This document shows, in pieces, positions 47,025 to 56,907 of a stretch of 64,000 bases of DNA (the stretch's first letter is position 1; each line of letters begins with the position of its first letter). The notes under the pieces were generated by a model. That model ran no database searches. It saw only the letters and a program-made list of their open reading frames with translations, and was not told the DNA's origin. A program made the position numbers and the translations under genes. This DNA comes from Marinomonas hwangdonensis (lineage in GTDB: Bacteria; Pseudomonadota; Gammaproteobacteria; Pseudomonadales; Marinomonadaceae): assembly GCF_003721245.1 (NCBI RefSeq), contig NZ_RIZG01000004.1, positions 124,001 through 188,000 on the forward strand, read 5' to 3'.

Positions 47025-48191
47025 ATGAACCTACATGAATATCAGGCCAAGCAGCTTTTTGCTGAATACGGCCTGCCAGTATCGACAGGGTACGCAGTAG
47101 AATCGCCAGAAGCGGCGGTGGAAGCAGCGAAGAAAATTGGTGGTGACAAGTGGGTGGTTAAAGCTCAGGTTCACGCTGGTGGACGCGGTAAAGCAGGCGG
47201 TGTAAAGCTTGTTGATTCTTATGAAGAAGTCGCTGCTTTTACAGAGCATTGGTTAGGTAAAAACTTGGTAACTTACCAAACTGACGAAAAAGGTCAGCCA
47301 GTTGCTAAGATCCTAGTTGAATCTTGCACTGACATTGCTAATGAATTGTATCTTGGTGCGGTTGTTGACCGTTCTACTCGTCGCGTTGTTTTCATGGCGT
47401 CGACAGAGGGCGGTGTTGAAATCGAGAAAGTAGCAGAAGAGACACCTGAGCTTATCCATAAAGCGATCATCGATCCTTTAGTGGGTGCACAACCTTACCA
47501 AGCTCGTGAATTAGCGTTTAAATTGGGTCTTAACCCAACTCAAATCAAGCAATTCACTAAAGTATTCCTTGGTTTGTCTCAGATGTTCCACGACTACGAT
47601 TTCGCCTTGCTTGAAATCAACCCTCTTGTTATCACTGACGAAGGTAACCTTCATTGTCTAGATGGCAAAATCGGTATCGACAGCAACGCTGTTTACCGTC
47701 AAAAGAAAATGCAAGAGTTCCATGATCCATCTCAAGAAGATGAGCGTGAAGCCCATGCAGCACAGTGGGAACTTAACTATGTTGCACTAGACGGAAACGT
47801 TGGTTGCATGGTTAATGGTGCCGGCCTTGCAATGGGTACGATGGATATTGTAAACCTACATGGTGGCAAGCCAGCTAACTTCCTTGACGTAGGTGGCGGT
47901 GCGACGAAAGAGCGTGTTGCTGAGGCGTTCAAAATTATCCTTTCTGACAGCAATGTTAAAGCGGTATTGGTTAACATTTTCGGTGGTATCGTTCGTTGCG
48001 ATATGATCGCTGAAGGTATTATCGGTGCCGTTGAACAAGTAGGCGTGAACGTGCCTGTTGTTGTTCGTCTTGAAGGTACAAACGCAGAGAAAGGCCGTGA
48101 AGTGCTTGCAAATTCTGGTCTAGACATCATCGCTGCAACCAGTCTAAAAGACGCGGCTGAACAAGTTGTTAAAGCTGCGGAGGGCAAATAA
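47025..48191 (+). CDS. sucC: Succinyl-CoA synthetase beta subunit
   Basis: 388 residues, ATP-grasp. [19 protein letters not shown] at the start, [28 protein letters not shown] and [16 protein letters not shown] are family marks. With SucD it makes ATP or GTP from succinyl-CoA. The ATG at 47025 gives the conserved N-terminus; the longer frame from 46947 translates the hairpin region and is rejected. sucD follows after 2 bases. Confidence 0.97.
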   Translation: MNLHEYQAKQLFAEYGLPVSTGYAVESPEAAVEAAKKIGGDKWVVKAQVHAGGRGKAGGVKLVDSYEEVAAFTEHWLGKNLVTYQTDEKGQPVAKILVESCTDIANELYLGAVVDRSTRRVVFMASTEGGVEIEKVAEETPELIHKAIIDPLVGAQPYQARELAFKLGLNPTQIKQFTKVFLGLSQMFHDYDFALLEINPLVITDEGNLHCLDGKIGIDSNAVYRQKKMQEFHDPSQEDEREAHAAQWELNYVALDGNVGCMVNGAGLAMGTMDIVNLHGGKPANFLDVGGGATKERVAEAFKIILSDSNVKAVLVNIFGGIVRCDMIAEGIIGAVEQVGVNVPVVVRLEGTNAEKGREVLANSGLDIIAATSLKDAAEQVVKAAEGK

Positions 48192-48193
48192 TA

Positions 48194-49066
48194 ATGTCTG
48201 TTTTAATTAATAAAGATACTAAAGTAATCTGTCAGGGCTTCACTGGTGGACAAGGTACGTTCCATTCTGAGCAAGCCATTGCTTACGGAACGAAAATGGT
48301 CGGTGGTGTAACACCTGGTAAAGGTGGTCAAACTCACCTTGGCCTGCCAGTGTTTAACACAGTGAAAGAAGCGGTTGAACAAACAGGTGCAGAAGCTTCT
48401 GTTATCTACGTTCCAGCGCCTTTCGTTAAAGACTCTATCCTTGAAGCGGCTAATGCGGGTATCAAACTGATTGTTTGTATCACAGAAGGCGTTCCAACAT
48501 TAGACATGCTTGATTGTAAAGTAGCCTGCGATAGCCTAGGCGTACGTTTGATTGGTCCTAACTGCCCAGGTGTTATCACTCCTGGTGAGTGTAAGATTGG
48601 TATCATGCCTGGCCATATTCACATGCCAGGTAAAGTTGGTATCGTGTCTCGTTCTGGTACTTTGACTTATGAAGCGGTTAAGCAAACTACAGATGCTGGC
48701 TTCGGTCAATCTACTTGCGTAGGCATTGGTGGTGACCCAATCCCAGGTACTAACTTCATCGACGTATTGGAAATGTTCCAAAACGACCCACAGACTGAAG
48801 CGATTGTGATGATCGGTGAAATCGGTGGTACGGCAGAAGAAGAAGCGGCTGCTTATATCAAAGCAAACGTGACTAAGCCTGTTGTTTCTTACATTGCGGG
48901 CGTTACTGCTCCTGCTGGTAAGCGCATGGGTCATGCTGGCGCGATCATTTCTGGTGGTAAAGGTACAGCTGATGAGAAGTTTGCTGCCCTTGAAGATGCT
49001 GGTGTGAAAACAGTACGTTCTTTGGCCGATATCGGCGCTGGACTGAAAGAAATTACTGGTTGGTAA
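48194..49066 (+). CDS. sucD: Succinyl-CoA synthetase alpha subunit
   Basis: 290 residues. CoA-binding [36 protein letters not shown], and the phosphorylated His in [17 protein letters not shown] near residue 247. GGAGGG at the end of sucC serves as ribosome site. Last gene of the TCA block. Confidence 0.97.
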   Translation: MSVLINKDTKVICQGFTGGQGTFHSEQAIAYGTKMVGGVTPGKGGQTHLGLPVFNTVKEAVEQTGAEASVIYVPAPFVKDSILEAANAGIKLIVCITEGVPTLDMLDCKVACDSLGVRLIGPNCPGVITPGECKIGIMPGHIHMPGKVGIVSRSGTLTYEAVKQTTDAGFGQSTCVGIGGDPIPGTNFIDVLEMFQNDPQTEAIVMIGEIGGTAEEEAAAYIKANVTKPVVSYIAGVTAPAGKRMGHAGAIISGGKGTADEKFAALEDAGVKTVRSLADIGAGLKEITGW

Positions 49067-49106
49067 TCCTATAATCTTTGGTGCTTTAAAAAGCGCAATT
49101 GATGAT

Positions 49107-49138
49107 AAAATCCCTGCTACTAGCAGGGATTTTTTTTA
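49107..49138 (+). terminator. Terminator of the sdh-suc block
   Basis: AAAATCCCTGC (49107-49117) / GCAGGGATTTT (49123-49133), 5-base loop, then a T-run. Clear intrinsic terminator 40 bases after sucD. Confidence 0.92.
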
Positions 49139-49232
49139 GCTGCTTATCGCCACTCTAATGTTACATTAGTAAATACTTTACGGTGTTCTATACAAATAAT
49201 AGGCGTCATAATAAAAAGAAGAGGTGAATATA

Positions 49233-50447
49233 GTGTCACGTGAATCTTGTTACGATATTACGGTAGTGGGCGCGGGAATCGTTGGTTTATCTACCGCTTG
49301 GCAACTGGTTCAACGCTACCCAAACCGCCGCATACTATTGGTGGAAAAAGAATCGAAAGTGGGTATACATCAAACTGGCCATAATTCTGGGGTGATTCAC
49401 GCAGGAGTATATTATGCGCCTGGCAGTTTGAAAGCCGACTTTTGTCAACAAGGTGCTGCAGCGACAAAGGCTTTTTGTACAGAACATCAGATTGATTTTG
49501 ATCAGTGTGGAAAGTTGCTTATCGCGACCAATGATCTTGAAAAAGAACGCATGCAGGCCCTTTTTAAGCGTTGTGAAGAAAATGGTCTAGAAGTCATACA
49601 GCTTGACCAGGACGAGTTAAAAGAGCGAGAGCCTAACGTAAAAGGCGTTGGTGCTTTGTTTGTGCCTTCGACTGGCATAGTGAATTATCGACACATCTGT
49701 GAAAAACTGGCTGAGCTTTTTGTCAAAGCAGGTGGTGAACTTCGTCTTGATAGTTCTGTTGTGGATTTAGAAGAAAGCCACGAGAGAGTGGCTGTTACTC
49801 TAAATAATGATTTAATAAACACCTCATACTTAATAACTTGTGGCGGTTTGATGGCCGATCGCTTGACCAAAATGTTGGATATTCCCACCGACTTTCAGAT
49901 TATTCCTTTTCGTGGCGAATATTACCAATTGCCAGCAAAGCACAATACATTGGTCAATCACCTTATTTACCCTATTCCTGACCCTGACCTGCCCTTTTTA
50001 GGGGTTCATCTTACTCGTATGATTGATGGTTCAGTCACTGTTGGTCCTAATGCAGTGCAAGGTTGGAAGCGCGAGGGCTACGGTCGCATTAATATCGATT
50101 TGCGTGATATTTGGGATATGGTTCGTTTCCCAGGGTTCTGGAAATTACTAAAAAACCATTGGTGTACTGGCTTAGTTGAAACAAAAAACTCTTGGCATAA
50201 ACCAGGCTATTTAGCACAGGTGAGAAAGTATTGTGACCTTGTTGAATTAGACGATTTACAAGCGTACCCGGCGGGAATTCGAGCTCAAGCGGTGATGAAC
50301 GACGGCAGTCTTGTGCATGATTTCTTGTTTGCACAGAGCGCAAGAACCCTGCATGTCTGTAATGCACCATCGCCTGCGGCGACCAGTGCCTTTCCAATAG
50401 GTGAGTACATCATCAATAAATTGGATAAGCAAATGGTGTCTGTCTAG
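49233..50447 (+). CDS. lhgO: L-2-hydroxyglutarate oxidase
   Basis: About 404 residues, FAD-dependent DAO-fold enzyme: DITVVGAGIVGLSTAWQL, VGIHQTGHNSGVIHAGVYY, LITCGGLMADRL, PFRGEYYQL. LhgO oxidises L-2-hydroxyglutarate to 2-oxoglutarate and hands electrons to the quinone pool, which fits its place behind the TCA genes. The GTG at 49233 has GAGGTGA 5 bases upstream; the GTG at 49224 is inside that site. Confidence 0.92.
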   Translation: MSRESCYDITVVGAGIVGLSTAWQLVQRYPNRRILLVEKESKVGIHQTGHNSGVIHAGVYYAPGSLKADFCQQGAAATKAFCTEHQIDFDQCGKLLIATNDLEKERMQALFKRCEENGLEVIQLDQDELKEREPNVKGVGALFVPSTGIVNYRHICEKLAELFVKAGGELRLDSSVVDLEESHERVAVTLNNDLINTSYLITCGGLMADRLTKMLDIPTDFQIIPFRGEYYQLPAKHNTLVNHLIYPIPDPDLPFLGVHLTRMIDGSVTVGPNAVQGWKREGYGRINIDLRDIWDMVRFPGFWKLLKNHWCTGLVETKNSWHKPGYLAQVRKYCDLVELDDLQAYPAGIRAQAVMNDGSLVHDFLFAQSARTLHVCNAPSPAATSAFPIGEYIINKLDKQMVSV

Positions 50448-50557
50448 AAACTAAGAGCGCAGATCTCAAGCCTTCGTTGAAAAATACGAGCTTAGTTTGC
50501 GCCTTGGCTATCGTAGGGGTAGAGTGGGGTACAGGCAATCATTTATAAGGAATCAGT

Positions 50558-51028
50558 ATGACAATATCTAGTAAGCGTCGTTGTTCGAATCGTTTGTTGA
50601 AAGGCGTAGTCGGCCTTTTGCTTCTCACTCAGTTAACTGCTTGCGGTACATTACTTTACCCCGAGCGCAGAGGTCAAACGAACGGTCAGATAGACGTGGG
50701 TGTAGCGGCTTTAAATGCGGTTGGACTGTTGTTTTTTTTCGTTCCTGGTGTAGTTGCGTTTGGGGTAGATTTTATGACAGGCGCGATTTATCTGCCTGGA
50801 GGTGGTCTAGCAAACCTAACCGAGGATGAGCTGAAAACGATAAAAAATACACCAGAAACCATTGATGTTGAAACATTCAAAAAGGTCATAGCACAACGTA
50901 ATGATATTAACCTTCCTCAGGATGTGTATACGGATCTGCTTAATGTGGTTGAAATGTCATCGACTCAGTCGCTAAAAATGGCCATGGATTTATCCACTGA
51001 ACGCGTGGCTTTTGCGCGAGTGCAGTAA
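50558..51028 (+). CDS. Lipoprotein of unknown function
   Basis: 156 residues with a lipoprotein signal: basic start, LLKGVVGLLLLTQLTAC with the lipobox Cys near residue 29. GTLLYPERRGQ and an apolar stretch AVGLLFFFVPGVVAFGVDFMTGAIYLP are shared with short envelope lipoproteins that databases sometimes mislabel; the remainder is acidic and helical. AAGGAA precedes the ATG. No function can be assigned. Confidence 0.8.
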   Translation: MTISSKRRCSNRLLKGVVGLLLLTQLTACGTLLYPERRGQTNGQIDVGVAALNAVGLLFFFVPGVVAFGVDFMTGAIYLPGGGLANLTEDELKTIKNTPETIDVETFKKVIAQRNDINLPQDVYTDLLNVVEMSSTQSLKMAMDLSTERVAFARVQ

Positions 51029-51103
51029 AATTACAGAGTTCTGGTATAGCTTTTTCTATGTGGCAGACACTTATTGTATCAGCGAAGGTTACGGGGGAGG
51101 CTG

Positions 51104-52804
51104 TTATGGGGAGCGAGATTGAATCCACACTGTGACTTTATCCGCATTCATAGGTTGAACAAAATGGTACCCTTGCCCAAAGAGATAGCCAGCTTTGAGA
51201 AGCGCCAGTCTTTGCTCGTTTGTTTCCACGGCTTCGGCGATGAGCTGAATTTTTAGTGCCTTACTTAACGTCGTTAAATGAGAAGAGAGGAGCTTATCTT
51301 TATGGCTGGTGGGAAGGTGTTGAATTAATTTTTTGTCGACTTTTAACTTGTTGATTGGCACGTCTTGAATACATACCAAAGAAGCATAGTCTGCACCAAA
51401 ATTATCAATCGCAATAGAAACACCAAGTCGGCGACAAGATTCAGCCACTTTTATTGCTTGTTGTAGATTTTTGAGAAGGATATTTTCGGATATTTCTATC
51501 GTCAGTAAGGCTGGGAGAAAATCGTTATTCTTCTCCAAACATAGAGCTAGTTTTGTAATGAAATCCGGTGCAAAAAATTGAGCGCTGGAGACGTTCACGC
51601 TGATTCCGACCGTATGTCGCCATAATTTGGCTTGTTGAATGGCTTCTTCAATAACCCATTCGCCAATGACAAGTCCCACACTTGGGTGTTCTAATGCTTC
51701 TAAAAATAGGGTGGGAAGAATATGACCAAGAATCGGATGGTTCCATCTTAGTAGGGCTTCAACACCAACCACTTTATCTTCTTGCAGACTCATCTGAGGC
51801 TGATAGTAGAGTTCAAATTCACCTTGTTGGATACCTTTTTCTGCTGCTTGCAGTAGTGCTTTGCGGGCAAGCTGGCGAACTTCTTCCTCTGGGTCAAAAA
51901 ACAAAATGTTGTTATTTCCCTTATGCTTTGCTCGATACATGGTTTGATCGGCTCGGCGGAGAATAGTGTCGGCGTCAATGCTGTCGCTTGTCACCATCGC
52001 AATACCTATACTAACAGACACTTTAACATGACAGTCAAAATCAACTAATTCAATAGGTGCATTAATCACAGCAATGAGCCTCTCAAGAAAGCGATCACAC
52101 TCTTGCTCCTCTGTCATATCACGCAACAGCAAAACAAATTCATCGCCGCCTATTCTGGCTAGCGTGTCGTTCTTTCGTAAAGCGTCGTTAAGTCGATTCG
52201 CAATCGTAAACAAAACATAATCGCCAGCACCATGGCCATAGTGGTCATTAATCGGTTTAAAATTATCCAAGTCGAGAAAGGCAACCGCAGCGGACTCTTG
52301 ACTCGTGATGACGTGTTGTAACTTTTCGTGCAGTAATGGACGGCTGGCAAGCCCAGTTAAGTTGTCGTAGTGCGCCATGTTATGGAGCTTTTTCTCGAGT
52401 TCAGCACGTTGGATAGAGCTAATAATGGCGCGCAATAGTTGCGAAGATTGTAACTGATTTTTTAATAAGTAATCGCTTGCGCCAAGTCGCATCGCTTCGG
52501 CCGCCACCTCTTCATCTCCGAGTCCGGTGACCATGATCACAGCGCAGCGTTTGTCCAAAATAGTACGGATTGAATTGAGCAGAGATAAGCCAGACTGTAG
52601 TCCCAAGCGATAGTCAACAATGACACAATCAAACTCATCATCTTCAAGAAACATCATAGAGTCCTCTACACTAGACGCTTCTGAAATGTCAGTCTCTATG
52701 TCCGATTTTAATAGCATTCGGCGTAGGCGTTCACGGTCAACGTCGTCGTCATCGACAATCAACAATTTTAAAATAGTATTTTTTTGCGCTTCTGAACACA
52801 GCAT
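51104..52804 (-). CDS. Response regulator with GGDEF and EAL domains
   Basis: About 566 residues: receiver (phospho-Asp in CVIVDYRLGLQSG), GGDEF with intact RIGGDEF, and EAL with EALLRWNHP. Thus a two-way c-di-GMP enzyme controlled by phosphorylation. The EAL metal-binding pair reads AIDNFGADY where active enzymes have DDFG, so hydrolysis may be weak; the other EAL residues (NVSSAQF, IEISE, KVD, AEAVET, GQGYHF) are present. The ATG at 52804 has GCAGGA in front and lies 14 bases behind the preceding gene; the frame up to 52852 overlaps that gene. Third gene of a signalling operon. Confidence 0.9.
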   Translation of the reverse strand: MLCSEAQKNTILKLLIVDDDDVDRERLRRMLLKSDIETDISEASSVEDSMMFLEDDEFDCVIVDYRLGLQSGLSLLNSIRTILDKRCAVIMVTGLGDEEVAAEAMRLGASDYLLKNQLQSSQLLRAIISSIQRAELEKKLHNMAHYDNLTGLASRPLLHEKLQHVITSQESAAVAFLDLDNFKPINDHYGHGAGDYVLFTIANRLNDALRKNDTLARIGGDEFVLLLRDMTEEQECDRFLERLIAVINAPIELVDFDCHVKVSVSIGIAMVTSDSIDADTILRRADQTMYRAKHKGNNNILFFDPEEEVRQLARKALLQAAEKGIQQGEFELYYQPQMSLQEDKVVGVEALLRWNHPILGHILPTLFLEALEHPSVGLVIGEWVIEEAIQQAKLWRHTVGISVNVSSAQFFAPDFITKLALCLEKNNDFLPALLTIEISENILLKNLQQAIKVAESCRRLGVSIAIDNFGADYASLVCIQDVPINKLKVDKKLIQHLPTSHKDKLLSSHLTTLSKALKIQLIAEAVETNEQRLALLKAGYLFGQGYHFVQPMNADKVTVWIQSRSP

Positions 52805-52817
52805 TGTTTTGTCCTGC

Positions 52818-53243
52818 TCAACAATTTGGTTCGACAGCGTTCTTGTACGCATCTAACAAGGTCGCTAATTTGGCAAATTGTGGGCCCACCGCCGATTTCA
52901 CCATATAGCCTGCCACGTTGTTATCGTACGCTTGGGATCTATCATTATCATCGTTAGACGTAGTTAAAATGAATATAACAGTATCTTTTAGTTCTGCATC
53001 CTCACGAACGCTGGCTAGGAACTCAAATCCATTCATCACTGGCATATTTAAATCCAAAAGCACTAAATAGGGCGTGGTTAAGATCCTCATAGGGTCTTGT
53101 TTTTTTAGAATTGTCATGGCGGCTTTACCATGTTCGGCATAGACCAAATAAATGTCGGGTGATACTTTTTTTAAGCTACGTGCAATAGACTCTGCCGCCA
53201 CATCGTCGTCTTCAACAATTAAAACACTCAATTCGTTAATCAT
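52818..53243 (-). CDS. Single-domain response regulator
   Basis: About 141 residues, CheY/Rcp1-like receiver only: acidic pocket VLIVEDDD, phospho-Asp in LVLLDLNMPVMNGFEFL, and TTSNDDND and MVKSA at the later signature positions. It probably shuttles phosphate between the kinase upstream and the GGDEF-EAL protein downstream. The ATG at 53243 overlaps the kinase stop by 8 bases, with AGGAAAG as ribosome site. Confidence 0.9.
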   Translation of the reverse strand: MINELSVLIVEDDDVAAESIARSLKKVSPDIYLVYAEHGKAAMTILKKQDPMRILTTPYLVLLDLNMPVMNGFEFLASVREDAELKDTVIFILTTSNDDNDRSQAYDNNVAGYMVKSAVGPQFAKLATLLDAYKNAVEPNC

Positions 53244-54729
53244 GGTTATCTTTCCTGATAAAACGTGGCCACCAAACATGAAAGGTAACGCCACGTCGAG
53301 GCTGATTGGTTTCTACACAAATACGACCGCCGTGGGTTTCAACTAATCGACGACTGACCGAAAGCCCTATGCCGGTTCCACTTCTCTCACTTGACGTTAC
53401 CGTCTGAAATAATCGAAAAATTCGCTCATGGGCAGCCTCAGGTATCCCAGGACCATCATCACAGATAGAAAAATGACAAAAATTGTGGTCGACTTGTGAG
53501 CGAATTAAAATCGATCCTACTTTGGTGTCGTGGTGTTTAATGGCATTGCTGATGAGGTTTCTAAGAACCGTTTCAAGGGGAGTACAGAAGGCGGTAAGTT
53601 GTGTTAACTGAATATCGCGGCTTAAACACAAACTATCTGGGACTTCTAATAAGTCTATCGTACGATCCAAAAGCAAATTAACATCCACTTCTTCGGCGAT
53701 AGCGTCTTTTTTACCCGCTTTTGCATACGTTAATAAGTTGTCGATCAGCTGTTCCATTCGCTTAATACGGATGTCAATCCGATCCAAGTTGTTTGACACA
53801 TCGGGCAGCGTATTCGGCTCAAGATCTTCTTTTATCCACTCTAATAAATCGGCCATGCCTCGCAGAGGGGAGCGCAGATCATGAGAGGCGACATACGTAA
53901 ACTCTTCAAGATTCTTATTGGTTTCGCGTAATGCTTGTTCCATTCTCTTGCGTTCGGTGATGTCTAGCAAAGAGACGAACACCATATTTTTGTTTTGCTC
54001 ATCTTCGAATGGGCTTAAGCCAATTTCAACGGGGAATTCACGGCCATCTTTATGCAATGCTGTCAGGTCTCTGCCAGCGCCCATCGTTCTGGGCATGGGG
54101 TTGGCGTGGAATGAGTGGCGCAGATGGGTATGATGCTGACGATAGCGTTCAGGTAAAAGCATGTCGAGCGGTTGCTTGATGATCTCATCAAGCTGATAAC
54201 CAAAATATTGGCAAAGCATGCTGTTAGCAAGTTGAATGATGCCATTGGAATCCACCACCAAAACGCCATGGGGCGCTACTTGGATAGACCGCTGAAACAC
54301 AGTCGTTGCATGTCGTTTTGGGGAAAGGTCAACTAAGGTCACCAAAACCATGGGGCTATTTTCGCTGGGAAGCGGATTCATACCCACATCAATAGGAAGT
54401 AAACGCCCGCTTTTACACTTTACGAGAAAGGTTTCCTCTTCGCCTATAGAGCGTTTATGTGGGTTTTGAAAAAAGCTTTTGATGTATGCCGCATGACTTT
54501 TTTGATAATCAGAGGGCAGTAGCACCCCCACATCTTCATCAACCAGTTCATCACTCTCATAGCCCAGTATTTCGTTGAGTAAATCATTAGCCAAGATGAT
54601 TCGCGCATCAGAGCTGACCAGCATAGCACCCAACGGCAAGAAATCGACCAGATGCTTCAACGATGCGGTCTTATTCAAAGATTCAGGGTGAAAAGCAAAA
54701 GATGAATTAGCGGCGTCCTGTTGACTCAT
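53236..54729 (-). CDS. PAS-PAS sensor histidine kinase
   Basis: About 497 residues, no membrane helix. Two PAS domains (HLVDFLPLGAMLVSSDARIILAN; QVAPHGVLVVDSNGIIQLAN), HisKA with the phospho-His in YVASHDLRSPLRG, and HATPase with ISNAIKHHD, DDGPGIP and GTGIGLSVSRRLVETHGG. A soluble input sensor of unknown ligand; the second PAS carries a PAC-like tail (DLTALHKDGREFPVEIGLSPF). The ATG at 54729 has CGGAAG upstream; the frame to 54780 lacks one. First gene of the three-gene unit. Confidence 0.92.
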   Translation of the reverse strand: MSQQDAANSSFAFHPESLNKTASLKHLVDFLPLGAMLVSSDARIILANDLLNEILGYESDELVDEDVGVLLPSDYQKSHAAYIKSFFQNPHKRSIGEEETFLVKCKSGRLLPIDVGMNPLPSENSPMVLVTLVDLSPKRHATTVFQRSIQVAPHGVLVVDSNGIIQLANSMLCQYFGYQLDEIIKQPLDMLLPERYRQHHTHLRHSFHANPMPRTMGAGRDLTALHKDGREFPVEIGLSPFEDEQNKNMVFVSLLDITERKRMEQALRETNKNLEEFTYVASHDLRSPLRGMADLLEWIKEDLEPNTLPDVSNNLDRIDIRIKRMEQLIDNLLTYAKAGKKDAIAEEVDVNLLLDRTIDLLEVPDSLCLSRDIQLTQLTAFCTPLETVLRNLISNAIKHHDTKVGSILIRSQVDHNFCHFSICDDGPGIPEAAHERIFRLFQTVTSSERSGTGIGLSVSRRLVETHGGRICVETNQPRRGVTFHVWWPRFIRKDNHD

Positions 54730-54836
54730 CGCATCTTCCGAATAAAGTAGAACATCTTTATAGGTATAGACTACAAACAAGGCGTCAGCAAATTCACCCT
54801 CATAAACCGATTAAGTTTTTGTGTACTCTGCGATCA

Positions 54837-55901
54837 TTAATTCACAAATTTGATTTTAGTCGTACTGAGTAGCGCAGTACTGCTAGAGTCAGAAAAATTC
54901 TCAGATGTTGTTTCAATAAAAAACACTTCGAGCTTTTCTTGGTCGGCAATTTTTTTACCTTCGATAGGACCAAGACACAACATAGCCGTTGCCCAAGCAT
55001 CTCCTAACATTCCGTCTCTGTGTAACACGGAGGCGGAAACAAGCTTATGTTTGACGGGCTCACCGCTGCTCGGATTGATAATATGAGAATATTCCACACC
55101 ATTCTCATCGAAATAGCGATTGTAGGTTCCAGATGTGTCCAGTGTGACGCCTTTTTCGTCGATGACGTTCATGATCTTATAAATCTTTGGTGCCGCTGCG
55201 GTGGCGTGGGTGGGTTGCTGGATGGCAATGCGCCATTGATCACCGTTGGGTTTTTGGCCCTTGACTTTTAAGTCGCCACCAAACTGAATCATGTAGTTTT
55301 TTACGCCATTTGCTTCCAGGACCTTACTCAATTTACCAATCGTATAGCCTTCCCCCATAGAAGAAAAATCCAACGCCAAGGTGGGGTGAGTTTTACGCAC
55401 GCGGGAAAGATTTGTATCGACCTCTATTTTATCTATGCCTAATTTTGCTTTAGTTTCGGCAATTTCAGCAGAAGTAGGAACATAAAAAGACGCATTTTTA
55501 AATCCCCACAAATCAAACAAGGGGCCAACGGTAGGATCGTAACAACCTTGAGATTTACGATGAATGTCTTTCGCGGTCGTTATCAAATTTATAAAGTCTG
55601 GTGATGCCGTCTGCCACGCAAGTGAGGGACTGGCGTTAAATTCAGAAATATAGGAATCAGGGCGGTAAGTGGACAACTCTTTGTCTATCAGCGAAAGAAT
55701 TGAATCAAACTCAGTTTGAACTTCACTGACAGGTGTTTTATCTTGTGACCAAAACAACACTTGGTAAGAGGTGCCCTGAGCATAGCCCTCAATATTTTCT
55801 ATTTTAGGGGGTTCACTGCACCCGACGAGGAGTGTCAAGGTAACCCCGCACACAGCCAATAAGACACGGCGCTTAATTCGTAATTGAATTGAGTTGGACA
55901 T
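54837..55901 (-). CDS. apbE: FAD:protein FMN transferase (ApbE), lipoprotein
   Basis: 354 residues with lipobox LLVGC near residue 28. ApbE attaches FMN by a phosphoester to Ser or Thr of target flavoproteins such as Nqr subunits. Family blocks: EGYAQGTSYQVLFW, ALDFSSMGEGYTIGKL (canonical members often have DLGGIAKGY), DTSGTYNRYF, SHIINPSSGEP and DAWATAMLCLG, the last with the Mg-binding Asp. No flavin target gene is adjacent. AAGG precedes the ATG. Confidence 0.9.
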   Translation of the reverse strand: MSNSIQLRIKRRVLLAVCGVTLTLLVGCSEPPKIENIEGYAQGTSYQVLFWSQDKTPVSEVQTEFDSILSLIDKELSTYRPDSYISEFNASPSLAWQTASPDFINLITTAKDIHRKSQGCYDPTVGPLFDLWGFKNASFYVPTSAEIAETKAKLGIDKIEVDTNLSRVRKTHPTLALDFSSMGEGYTIGKLSKVLEANGVKNYMIQFGGDLKVKGQKPNGDQWRIAIQQPTHATAAAPKIYKIMNVIDEKGVTLDTSGTYNRYFDENGVEYSHIINPSSGEPVKHKLVSASVLHRDGMLGDAWATAMLCLGPIEGKKIADQEKLEVFFIETTSENFSDSSSTALLSTTKIKFVN

Positions 55902-55980
55902 AAGAATAAGCCTTACAAAAAGAATCTTAAGAGTTTACCAGTCTCAGCAGGACAGCTCTAATAAAACCATTCTGAAACGC

Positions 55981-56640
55981 TTATTGAGTGCCAAGATGCC
56001 CCACTTTAACCAAAATAACCGTCTCTTCAACGACAAAAGGGTGATGTTCACTCATGTGAGGGCTTCGCAACCAAGTCCCCGTTGGGTATTCGCCATGTTC
56101 GTCACAAAACGTGCCGCTTAGTACCAAAATTTCTTCTCCTCCAAAATGCCGATGGGGAGAAAAACGCTCGTTTGCTGGCCATTTAACCAAGGCGGTGTGC
56201 TCTACATCGTATTGATGCAGAGGCATGACTTGTAAACCGCCTTGACCAGGCCGCCAAGCGGTTTTGTTGGTGTTCACTCGGACCGTCTCTTGGTCATCGG
56301 GTAAAAACTGATTCAGCTTAACAAACAGGGTACAACCTTGTTTACTAAATGGTTGATGCTGGCTGCCTGGTGGATTTCGAATGTAAGTACCCGCTGGATA
56401 ATCGCCATTCTCATCACTAAAAACACCCTCAAGCACAAAAATCTCCTCCCCTAAAGGATGACGGTGCGGACTAAAATGCGCTCCCGCATCATAACGAACA
56501 ATGCTAGTGGCATGGCCGCTTTCCGCTTCCTCGCGAGAAAGGATCTTGCGAGAAACGCCCGCCAAAGGACTCGCCAACCAAGCTTCTTCTGCAGAGCGAA
56601 TAACGACTTTTTTACGAAAGTCTAAGTTTACGTGGTGCAT
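55981..56640 (-). CDS. Bicupin, ChrR-like cupin repeat protein
   Basis: About 219 residues made of two cupin repeats. Repeat 1 has HFSPHRHPLGEEIFVLEGVF with DENGDYPAGTYIRNPPGSQHQPF; repeat 2 has RFSPHRHFGGEEILVLSGTF with DEHGEYPTGTWLRSPHMSEHHPF. HxH, Glu and the late His are complete in both, so both probably bind metal. It resembles the C-terminal cupin of ChrR anti-sigma factors without the zinc anti-sigma domain. The ATG at 56640 has GGGA upstream. Divergent from the LacI-type gene. Substrate unknown. Confidence 0.82.
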   Translation of the reverse strand: MHHVNLDFRKKVVIRSAEEAWLASPLAGVSRKILSREEAESGHATSIVRYDAGAHFSPHRHPLGEEIFVLEGVFSDENGDYPAGTYIRNPPGSQHQPFSKQGCTLFVKLNQFLPDDQETVRVNTNKTAWRPGQGGLQVMPLHQYDVEHTALVKWPANERFSPHRHFGGEEILVLSGTFCDEHGEYPTGTWLRSPHMSEHHPFVVEETVILVKVGHLGTQ

Positions 56641-56796
56641 ATACATTCCCGTCAGATTGGACCTAAAGGCCAAGTATCCTGTTTAACCAGCAAGGCATTT
56701 AATGAACATGGCAAATTCTTAATTATGCCTGCTCTTAACATCATACGTAACAAGCGGATAACGAGTTTAGTAATTCTAGAATAACGATTATTTTCA

Positions 56797-56809
56797 GTTT
56801 ACAGTAAAC
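56797..56809. promoter_or_regulatory. 13-bp palindrome in the bicupin-lacI gap
   Basis: GTTTAC-A-GTAAAC is a perfect odd-centred palindrome upstream of both divergent genes. It could be an operator for an unseen regulator. It differs from the LacI-type sites nearby. Confidence 0.35.
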
Positions 56810-56848
56810 ACACAATTACCTTTTGGTCATTTAATTGTCGATTTTTCC

Positions 56849-56876
56849 TTGACAACTATTTTATTAGCACTATTAT
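56849..56876 (+). promoter_or_regulatory. Sigma-70 promoter of the lacI-type gene
   Basis: Perfect -35 TTGACA (56849-56854), 16-base spacer and -10 TATTAT (56871-56876). The operator palindrome starts at the end of the -10, so repressor binding would block this promoter. Confidence 0.8.
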
Positions 56877-56890
56877 GACATCGATGTCAT
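56875..56890. promoter_or_regulatory. LacI-type operator O1 (autoregulation)
   Basis: Perfect palindrome ATGACATCGATGTCAT with a central CG, typical of LacI/GalR operators, overlapping the promoter of the repressor gene. The same 16-mer recurs at 58025-58040. Confidence 0.85.
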
Positions 56891-56907
56891 TTAAAGGTTA
56901 ATGTTTA

